Of a stretch of 5,685 nucleotides of DNA, positions 1-5,212 are shown piece after piece (within the stretch, counting starts at the first letter, position 1; the number at the start of each line of letters is the position of its first letter). Source of the DNA: Gammaproteobacteria bacterium (lineage in GTDB: Bacteria > Pseudomonadota > Gammaproteobacteria > Enterobacterales > Kangiellaceae); NCBI GenBank assembly GCA_002401655.1, contig NVTT01000051.1:17388-23072 (forward strand). The letters are read 5' to 3'. A model generated the notes under the pieces. It saw only the letters and a program-made list of their open reading frames with translations. It searched no databases and had not been told where the DNA came from. The translations under genes and the position numbers were made by a program.

Positions 1-155
1 AAATAGGAAATATCGAAACTGGAATATTTCGCGTCATAGGACGGTTTCCAAAAAAAATCTAGCGCACTGTATATTTCCGCGTGGGTTACAATCGTACTTA
101 ACCATGCATCATCGGGAATGAGAAAAGCACATTTAATTTTTTTATCAGATTTCAT
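1..155 (-). CDS. Partial gene, possible GlxA/AraC-family transcriptional regulator (N-terminus only)
   Basis: Reading leftward, an open frame starts at the ATG complementary to 153-155 and stays open to the window edge, giving 51 complete codons. An in-frame TAA lies 21 bases upstream of the ATG, so this is the first ATG of the frame. The product begins MKSDKKIKCAFLIPDD and continues with AWLSTIVTHAEIYSALDFFWK. This layout, a short basic start, a hydrophobic beta strand ending in a Pro-Asp turn, then a helix, resembles the opening of the DJ-1/PfpI (glutamine-amidotransferase-like) sensor domain of GlxA-type AraC regulators. That domain usually carries an AraC helix-turn-helix at its C-terminus, which would lie outside this window. 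The family call is inference from a short fragment. No strong Shine-Dalgarno site is visible. The gene is divergent from the TonB-dependent receptor, which suits a local regulator. Confidence 0.5.
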   Translation of the reverse strand, partial: MKSDKKIKCAFLIPDDAWLSTIVTHAEIYSALDFFWKPSYDAKYSSFDISY

Positions 156-212
156 ATTTTGAGATTTAATCAGTTATGGCGTAAATAAACTAAAAAATGT
201 CTTTATTTGACG

Positions 213-241
213 AATATAGCTTGATGTCTTCTGTTAGTCTA
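213..241 (-). promoter_or_regulatory. Candidate sigma-70 promoter for the leftward gene
   Basis: On the minus strand TAGACT (complement of 236-241, 4 of 6 matches to the -35 consensus) and TATATT (complement of 213-218, 5 of 6 matches to the -10 consensus) are separated by exactly 17 bases. Transcription would start near 206, leaving a leader of about 50 bases before the ATG at 155. The call rests on consensus matching alone, in an AT-rich background where chance matches are common. Confidence 0.4.
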
Positions 242-265
242 GTTTATTCTTGCATCGATTAAAGC

Positions 266-295
266 TTGGCAAAGATTCAGTTTAACTAATATAAA
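266..295 (+). promoter_or_regulatory. Candidate sigma-70 promoter for the TonB-dependent receptor
   Basis: TTGGCA at 266-271 matches the -35 consensus at 5 of 6 positions and TATAAA at 290-295 matches the -10 consensus at 5 of 6, with an 18-base spacer. Transcription would start near 302, giving a long leader to the ATG at 478. The -35 boxes of this and the leftward candidate are only 24 bases apart (242-265), so one protein bound there could affect both. Confidence 0.45.
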
Positions 296-365
296 CAATC
301 TATTAGAGCTTTAGTTGTCGTTAAGAGGTTACATACAGTTGAAAGTAGATGAAAACTAATAATAA

Positions 366-382
366 AATGCAGTATTTGCATT
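366..382. repeat. Perfect 6-bp inverted repeat in the receptor leader, possible operator
   Basis: AATGCA at 366-371 and TGCATT at 377-382 form a perfect inverted repeat around the five bases GTATT. It is a compact 17-base dyad of operator-like size and would make only a weak RNA hairpin. It overlaps the -35 box of the weaker rightward promoter candidate (376-381), so a bound protein would block that promoter. The function is inferred. A six-base match can arise by chance in AT-rich DNA. Confidence 0.35.
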
Positions 383-404
383 CAATTGCTTATGTATGAA
401 TAAT
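376..404 (+). promoter_or_regulatory. Second, weaker promoter candidate for the receptor
   Basis: TTGCAT at 376-381 (3 of 6 matches) and AATAAT at 399-404 (5 of 6) have a 17-base spacer and would start transcription near 411, giving a leader of about 67 bases. The -35 box is poor, so this promoter would need an activator if it is real. The dyad covering it makes that slightly more plausible. Confidence 0.22.
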
Positions 405-477
405 TTTTAAACCGTGACAAGATGTACCAAGAATAAATAGAACAACACTAACTTTTTTAATCGTAGGAGATTGAATA

Positions 478-2919
478 ATGATCAAAGCAAATAAACTATT
501 AGTTTCAGTGGCCGTTAGTATGGCTCTTTATGGCGGCAGTGTTTATGCCGAAGAAGCTGACGATGAAGAAGACTCAAATGTCATCATCATCACTGCGTCT
601 AAGCGTCCAACTAGTTTACAAGAAACGCCGATTGCAATAACAGTAATTAGCGAAGAGTCTATCGAGCAAACTAAGATCCAAGATATTTATGACCTTCAAG
701 CGCTTGTTCCAACACTACGAGTTACTCCATTACAACGTTCTACAAATACTGGTTTTGCACTTCGTGGATTTGCTAACGGAACTAACAACACAGGTATTGA
801 GCCTTCTGTTGGTATCTTTATCGATGGTGTTTATCGTTCACGAGCCGCTGCACAAATTGGTGATTTGCCAAGACTTGATCAAATCGAAGTATTGAGTGGA
901 CCTCAAAGTACATTATTTGGTAAAAATGCATCTGCGGGTGTTATCAATATTAGAACTAAAGCGCCTTCATTTGATTTAGAAGGTAAAGTTGAAATTGGCG
1001 TTGGTAATTATAATCAACGGGTTGTTAAAGCTTATGTTACTAATAGTCTTACTGACAATGTAGCCTTCAGTCTTTCTGCGTTGTCTAGTACTCGAGATGG
1101 TTATACAACTTCCATTGCGAATGGACTCGGTGAATTAAACGACAGAGACCGTACAGGTTTCCGAGGACAGTTATTGTGGGAACCTTCTGACGATATATCT
1201 GTTCGTCTAATTGCTGATATGAGTGAGATTGATGAAGTCTGTTGTACTATAGCTAACTTCGCTGACGGTCCAGTTGCACCAGTGATGGCGGCTTTTGCTG
1301 GAGGTATTGCGCTTGATCCTTCAACTCCGTTTTCTTATGAATCGGCTCTTAATTTTAATCCAGTTAATAAAGTCGAAGACAGTGGTTTTTCTATAGAAGC
1401 AAATGTTGATTATGGTAGCTTCATATTTACCTCTATTACAGCGTCAAGAACTAACGAATCATCCTCCAGAGGTGATGTTGATTTCTCTGCTGCAGATTTG
1501 CTAGAAGAAAGAACTAGAGTCGATATTGATACATTTACACAAGAGTTCAGGTTAACCTCAACTGGTGCAGATAATAAGTTTGATTGGATGGTAGGTGCAT
1601 TTATTTTCCAGGAAGATATTGATACAGATGATTCTATATTATTTGGAACACAAGCCAGAGGGATATTCGATACATTATTCGGTGGTCCTGCAGCGCTAGG
1701 TGCAACTGAAAGTTTTTATACTAGTCTCGACGCAGGTTCAATTTTGCGAAGTGGTGATGGTGCAGTTACAGAATACACTCAATCAAATGACGCATTTTCA
1801 ATATTTGCAACTTTTGATTACGAGTTATCAGATCAACTAACAGCGACTCTAGGACTTAGTTATACCGATGATGAGAAAGAGATAACTGTATCGCAAATTA
1901 ATACAGATGTGTTCTCAGCTATTGATCTCGATCGTGATTTAACTGTTTTTGGAGTTCCAATTACTTTTCTTGGTCAAGATGCATTAGTTGCTGGATTGAG
2001 AGGTTTACAATTTTTACAACCAATGTTGGCTTTTCCTAATGCCGTAGAAGACGGTAAGAGTTCTGATGATGATATAACTTGGAGTTTGAGATTAGCTTAT
2101 GAAGTTAATGAAAATGTTAATTTATTTGCCACGGCTTCTACAGGCTTTAAGGCGACATCTTGGAATTTGAGTCGTGATACACGCCCTACGGATGCTGATG
2201 ATAATGATGATGGAATAATTGATATAGTTGCTGCTGGCTTAGCAAGAGGAGACCAAGAATACGGTACTAGGTTTGCAGGGCCGGAAGAGTCTTCAGTTTT
2301 TGAATTAGGTATGAAAACTCGTTTTGAACAAGGTGCTTTTAATGTCACAATATTTGACCAGACCATCAAAGGATTTCAGTCGTCCACATTTATAGGTACC
2401 GGTTTTGTTCTAGCTAACGCTGGTGAACAAAGTACTAAGGGAATTGAATTTGATTCTGTCTATAGACCTACAGAAAACATAACTTTGACATTAGCGGGTA
2501 GTTTTCTTGATCCTATTTATGATTCTTATCAAAACGCAGCTGTTGATCAAAACGGTAATGCAATTCATTTTACCGGAAGAGCGCCTACAGGTATTCATCC
2601 GAGAAGCTTGGTTGCGGGTGTTAAATATGATTTCGAATTAGCCAGTGGATCATATGCTTACGTTCGTGCTGATTACCTTCAAGAAAGTAAGGTTCTTGTT
2701 GGTGATGCGTCTCCTGATATATACCGTGAGGTAGGTACAGTTAATATGAGTGCTGGAATTACTCTCTTGAACGGTGTCAATGTGCAATTATGGGTACGTA
2801 ACTTAAATGATGATGAGTATTTCATGTCAGCTTTTCCTACACCTATTCAGGCAGGAAGCTTAAGTGCATATCCAAATCAACCTAGAACATACGGTGCTTC
2901 AGTATCGTATGAGTTTTAA
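478..2919 (+). CDS. TonB-dependent outer-membrane receptor, substrate unknown
   Basis: This 813-residue protein is a complete TonB-dependent receptor, an outer-membrane gated channel that imports a scarce ligand using energy from TonB-ExbB-ExbD. Residues 1-24 are a signal peptide with a likely cut after VYA, followed by an acidic stretch. A TonB-box-like segment VIIITASKR lies at 35-43. The plug covers about 44-165 and carries GIFIDGVYRSR (112-122) and the hallmark IEVLSGPQSTLFGKNASAGVINI (136-158). The rest is the beta-barrel, ending in the outer-membrane signature GASVSYEF with a terminal Phe. Odd points are a vicinal Cys pair at 255-256 and an Asp-rich DxNxDGxxD loop at 574-582. The start is fixed by AGGAG at 465-469, eight bases before the ATG. 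The overall type matches proteobacterial receptors for siderophores, carbohydrates or other organic ligands. The sequence does not decide which. It is transcribed alone, since a terminator follows. Confidence 0.95.
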   Translation: MIKANKLLVSVAVSMALYGGSVYAEEADDEEDSNVIIITASKRPTSLQETPIAITVISEESIEQTKIQDIYDLQALVPTLRVTPLQRSTNTGFALRGFANGTNNTGIEPSVGIFIDGVYRSRAAAQIGDLPRLDQIEVLSGPQSTLFGKNASAGVINIRTKAPSFDLEGKVEIGVGNYNQRVVKAYVTNSLTDNVAFSLSALSSTRDGYTTSIANGLGELNDRDRTGFRGQLLWEPSDDISVRLIADMSEIDEVCCTIANFADGPVAPVMAAFAGGIALDPSTPFSYESALNFNPVNKVEDSGFSIEANVDYGSFIFTSITASRTNESSSRGDVDFSAADLLEERTRVDIDTFTQEFRLTSTGADNKFDWMVGAFIFQEDIDTDDSILFGTQARGIFDTLFGGPAALGATESFYTSLDAGSILRSGDGAVTEYTQSNDAFSIFATFDYELSDQLTATLGLSYTDDEKEITVSQINTDVFSAIDLDRDLTVFGVPITFLGQDALVAGLRGLQFLQPMLAFPNAVEDGKSSDDDITWSLRLAYEVNENVNLFATASTGFKATSWNLSRDTRPTDADDNDDGIIDIVAAGLARGDQEYGTRFAGPEESSVFELGMKTRFEQGAFNVTIFDQTIKGFQSSTFIGTGFVLANAGEQSTKGIEFDSVYRPTENITLTLAGSFLDPIYDSYQNAAVDQNGNAIHFTGRAPTGIHPRSLVAGVKYDFELASGSYAYVRADYLQESKVLVGDASPDIYREVGTVNMSAGITLLNGVNVQLWVRNLNDDEYFMSAFPTPIQAGSLSAYPNQPRTYGASVSYEF

Positions 2920-2993
2920 GGCTAACGTTTAAGACAATCGGTTGCAGTGGCAGTTAATGTTGCTGTAACTTATGTACTTAAAGCTAGTATGTT

Positions 2994-3031
2994 AAAAGAC
3001 CTATAGTTATTTCGCTTTAGGTCTTTTTTTT
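2994..3031 (+). terminator. Intrinsic terminator after the receptor gene
   Basis: AAAAGACCTA at 2994-3003 pairs perfectly over 10 bases with TAGGTCTTTT at 3018-3027. Two further inner pairs are possible, and the T-run extends to 3031, giving eight consecutive T (3024-3031). It lies 75 bases after the receptor stop codon and is a textbook Rho-independent terminator. It separates the receptor transcript from the hydrolase gene 34 bases further on. Confidence 0.9.
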
Positions 3032-3064
3032 GCCCTAAATTCTGATTTATGAGTGTTTTAAAAT

Positions 3065-4051
3065 ATGTTAGTTAAATCAATGAAAATATTCAGTTTAATT
3101 ATGGTTATCATTATAACTATTTCATCTTTCGTTTATGTTTATATAGGCTGGGATGACATACCTTTTGATTCAACTATAAAGTCAACTGCACCAGGAAAAT
3201 ATGCAAAGTTAACCGATGGGGATATTCACTATCAGTGGTTTGAGCCAAAATCAAATAAAGCAAATGGTGAAATTGTTGTCATGTCTCATGGCTATGCCAT
3301 ACCAGGTTTTATGTTTAATCAAACGGCTATAATGTTAACTGATGCTGGTTATAAAGTGCTTGTTTTTGATCATTTTGGTCATGGCTTTTCCGATAGACCA
3401 AAAGGGCCATATAACTCTGATTTTTTTGAACGGGAACTACTTGAGTTACTTGATAGTTTGAAAATATACTCACCGGTGATTATGGTGGGTCAATCTATGG
3501 GCGGATTAATTGCCTCAAACTTTACTGCTAACCACCCTAAAAGAATAAAGAAACTAGCGCTATTCGTTCCTGCTGGATTAAGAATGGTAGAAAGCGAAAA
3601 TAAAGAATTAGTCGATCTGTTAGGCGTTCCAGTCATTGGCCCGTGGATTTTTAGAATTGTTGGAAGGGCGAGCATGCTAGAGAAAAAAGAACGACCTTGC
3701 AAAACGTGTGGTGACGGCAAAATCGATGGTGATATTTATCATCAAGCTGATTTTGAAGGTTATTTTGAGTCAATGAAAGACATCTTAGTCGAGTTTCCAA
3801 TGACTGGCCAAGATCATATTTATAAGAAATTGGGAAAAGTTGAAATACCAATGTATGCAATATTTGCAGATAAAGATGAATTGGTAAAACTTGAGAGTGC
3901 AGAGTTATTTAATATATTGGTTCCACATGCGAAAATATCTATCGTTAAAAATAGTGATCATGCGGTACATGTTCGACAATGGGAGAAAGTAGGTAAGCTC
4001 TTGATTGATTGGCTGTCAACAAATCAATTGCATGGTTTATCCGAGATATAG
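3065..4051 (+). CDS. Membrane-anchored alpha/beta hydrolase, probably periplasmic
   Basis: This 328-residue protein belongs to the alpha/beta-hydrolase fold (esterases, lipases, C-C hydrolases and relatives). A hydrophobic segment at about 8-28 follows a short basic start. It has no lipobox or clear signal-peptidase site, which suggests an uncleaved anchor with the enzyme on the periplasmic side. Core motifs are in order: oxyanion-loop HG at 75-76, a DHFGHGFSDRP loop near 103-113, nucleophile elbow GQSMG with Ser144, acid Asp271 in ADKDELV and His299 in SDHAVH, so the triad looks intact. The cap region holds a CxxC pair (Cys212, Cys215), unusual for the family. The substrate cannot be read from the sequence. 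I chose the first ATG. Met6 is an alternative, and neither has a good Shine-Dalgarno site. A weak promoter candidate (TTAAAG 2978-2983, TATAGT 3002-3007) overlaps the preceding terminator. No strong terminator follows the gene. Confidence 0.88.
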   Translation: MLVKSMKIFSLIMVIIITISSFVYVYIGWDDIPFDSTIKSTAPGKYAKLTDGDIHYQWFEPKSNKANGEIVVMSHGYAIPGFMFNQTAIMLTDAGYKVLVFDHFGHGFSDRPKGPYNSDFFERELLELLDSLKIYSPVIMVGQSMGGLIASNFTANHPKRIKKLALFVPAGLRMVESENKELVDLLGVPVIGPWIFRIVGRASMLEKKERPCKTCGDGKIDGDIYHQADFEGYFESMKDILVEFPMTGQDHIYKKLGKVEIPMYAIFADKDELVKLESAELFNILVPHAKISIVKNSDHAVHVRQWEKVGKLLIDWLSTNQLHGLSEI

Positions 4052-4106
4052 ATTGGCTAGCAAATTCTTAATTTGAGGTCGTGCTCCTTTTAACAGCTAT
4101 GACCAG

Positions 4107-4166
4107 TTGATAAATTGATAAGACTAGGTTATTAATCATTTACCTTCTAATAAATAATGCTAAAAT
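4107..4166 (+). promoter_or_regulatory. accD promoter region
   Basis: The best candidate is TTTACC at 4139-4144 and TAAAAT at 4161-4166, with a 16-base spacer. The TGC directly before the -10 box makes it an extended -10 promoter. Transcription would start near 4173, leaving a leader of about 33 bases. A second candidate just upstream pairs TTGATA (4107-4112) with TATTAA (4130-4135) over 17 bases. Two tandem copies of TTGATAA begin at 4107 and 4115, which could be coincidence or a small binding site. accD therefore appears to be transcribed independently of the hydrolase. Confidence 0.55.
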
Positions 4167-4205
4167 ACTGCGCATTATGTAAAGAAATCTGGCTAGAGGC
4201 TTAGT

Positions 4206-5081
4206 ATGAGTTGGTTTGAAAGAATAATTCCTAAAAGAAATATCAATGTTTCAGAGCGCAAAAACTCTGTGCCTGAAGGTGTATGGGCAAAATGTAAAAA
4301 ATGCGACGCAGCTATCTATAAAGCTGAATTAGAGCGCAGTTTAGAAGTTTGCCACAAATGTTCTTTTCATATGCGCATTAGCGCAAGAAAAAGGCTTGAA
4401 AGGTTCCTTGACGGAGAGAATCAAACTGAAATTGCACCAAGTCTGGAACCAAGAGACATCCTTAAATTTAAAGATTCTAAACGCTATAAAGATAGAATCG
4501 TCGCGGCACAAAAAGCGACTGGTGAAAAAGATGCTTTAATTGTTTTAGATGGAAAACTTAAAGGCATGCCAATAGTCGCTTGTGCATTTGAATTCAATTT
4601 TATGGCTGGTTCAATGGCATCGGTGGTAGGTGAGAAGTTTGTAAGAGCGGTTAATCAGTGTATCGCCGATAATAAACCCCTTGTTTGTTTTTCGACTAGT
4701 GGAGGGGCTCGAATGCAAGAAGCCTTAACTTCTTTATTTCAAATGGCAAAAACAAGTGCGGCATTAGCCAAGTTATCTCAAAAAGGATTGCCTTATATAT
4801 CGGTATTAACCGATCCTACTATGGGTGGAGTTTCAGCAAGTTTAGCGATGTTGGGCGATGTTAATATTGGTGAACCAAACGCATTAATCGGTTTTGCTGG
4901 ACCAAGAGTTATAGAACAAACGGTTCGAGAGACTTTACCTGAAGGCTTTCAGCGAAGCGAGTTTTTACTTCAAAGCGGTGCGATTGATATGATCGTCGAC
5001 CGTCGAAATATGCGAGATTCTATTGGTTCTTTGTTATCAAAAATGATGAACTTAAATTGTGTTGACGACATCGCAGTCTAG
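4206..5081 (+). CDS. accD: Acetyl-CoA carboxylase carboxyltransferase subunit beta
   Basis: AccD is the beta subunit of the cytoplasmic carboxyltransferase (with AccA, as an A2B2 complex). This complex moves the carboxyl group from carboxybiotin on AccB to acetyl-CoA, making malonyl-CoA in the first committed step of fatty-acid synthesis. The N-terminus has the bacterial zinc ribbon, C30-x2-C33-x15-C49-x2-C52. The crotonase-like core carries [23 protein letters not shown] (165-172), [17 protein letters not shown] and [11 protein letters not shown] (229-239), all characteristic of AccD. At 291 residues it is slightly shorter than the E. coli protein (304) but complete. The start is supported by AGAGG at 4195-4199, six bases before the ATG. 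In E. coli the carboxyltransferase is reported to bind accA and accD mRNA through its zinc domain, so self-regulation is possible here. The common neighbours truA, dedA and folC are absent. Confidence 0.97.
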   Translation: MSWFERIIPKRNINVSERKNSVPEGVWAKCKKCDAAIYKAELERSLEVCHKCSFHMRISARKRLERFLDGENQTEIAPSLEPRDILKFKDSKRYKDRIVAAQKATGEKDALIVLDGKLKGMPIVACAFEFNFMAGSMASVVGEKFVRAVNQCIADNKPLVCFSTSGGARMQEALTSLFQMAKTSAALAKLSQKGLPYISVLTDPTMGGVSASLAMLGDVNIGEPNALIGFAGPRVIEQTVRETLPEGFQRSEFLLQSGAIDMIVDRRNMRDSIGSLLSKMMNLNCVDDIAV

Positions 5082-5095
5082 TTTTCGTTTTTCAA

Positions 5096-5127
5096 GTATC
5101 AGAGTCAGTCTTTTCTGACTCCGATAC
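5096..5127. repeat. Palindromic hairpin element, copy 1
   Basis: GTATC (5096-5100) and GAGTCAG (5102-5108) pair with CTGACTC (5115-5121) and GATAC (5123-5127) around the loop TCTTTT. This gives 12 pairs with a single A-C mismatch. The stem is strong for this AT-rich DNA. It begins 14 bases after the accD stop codon, but no T-run follows on either strand, so it is not a standard intrinsic terminator. It could still protect the mRNA 3' end. It resembles copy 2 in arm sequence, orientation and mismatch position. Confidence 0.8.
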
Positions 5128-5153
5128 GTGCCAAATTTTCACGTAAACTTTCC

Positions 5154-5187
5154 GGTATCCGAGTCGAAAAAAAACGACTCCGACACC
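5154..5187. repeat. Palindromic hairpin element, copy 2
   Basis: GGT, TC and GAGTCG on the left (5154-5166) pair with CGACTC, GA and ACC on the right (5175-5187) around a loop of eight A. This gives 11 pairs with two mismatches (A5157-C5184 and C5160-C5181). Both copies share the left-arm pattern GTATCnGAGTC and the right-arm pattern GACTCCGAyAC, and their GTATC starts are 59 bases apart. The shared arms with different loops suggest two copies of a dispersed REP- or MITE-like palindrome rather than two unrelated terminators. No T-run follows. The element ends 25 bases before the symporter ATG. Confidence 0.75.
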
Positions 5188-5212
5188 TGCTTCATTGGAC
5201 TAACATAATCCC

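Larger units (their letters stand above)
156..477. other. Divergent control region between the partial leftward gene and the receptor
   Basis: This 322-base gap is very AT-rich and I find no convincing small gene in it. It contains a leftward promoter candidate (213-241), a rightward candidate (266-295), a 6+6 base dyad (366-382), a second weaker rightward candidate (376-404) and the receptor ribosome site AGGAG at 465-469. If the stronger rightward promoter is used, the receptor mRNA would have a leader of about 175 bases. I recognise no riboswitch in that leader. Confidence 0.6.

Noticed and set aside
689..895. 68-residue rightward open frame inside the receptor gene
   Set aside because: It lies wholly within the receptor coding sequence in another frame, has no ribosome site and shows no recognisable domain, so it is a shadow frame.
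2097..2369. 90-residue leftward open frame inside the receptor gene
   Set aside because: It is antisense to a well-conserved part of the barrel and its translation shows no recognisable protein character.
2941..2969. GTTGCAG/CTGTAAC hairpin just after the receptor stop
   Set aside because: It needs a G-U pair and has a large loop. The strong terminator downstream already explains the 3' end.
3701..3733. Dockerin/EF-hand-like loop in the hydrolase (GDGKIDGD)
   Set aside because: Only the DGxI part fits. The acidic residues required at loop positions 1, 3 and 12 are replaced by Lys, Cys and Ile.
3490..3860. Two leftward open frames (3490-3720 and 3651-3860) antisense to the hydrolase
   Set aside because: They overlap each other and the hydrolase catalytic region and show no motif. 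They are chance frames.
4061..4075. CAAATT-CTT-AATTTG hairpin after the hydrolase as a terminator
   Set aside because: The stem is six A/T-rich pairs with no T-run directly after it, so it is too weak to support a terminator call.
5096..5187. The two hairpins after accD as ordinary Rho-independent terminators
   Set aside because: No T-run follows either stem on either strand, and the A-run and T-run lie in the loops. They could still slow transcription, but the standard signature is missing.
5180..5209. CCGACA/CATAAT promoter for the symporter
   Set aside because: The spacing is 18 bases, but the -10 box ends three bases before the ATG, so transcription would start at or after the start codon. 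The -35 box also lies inside the hairpin arm.
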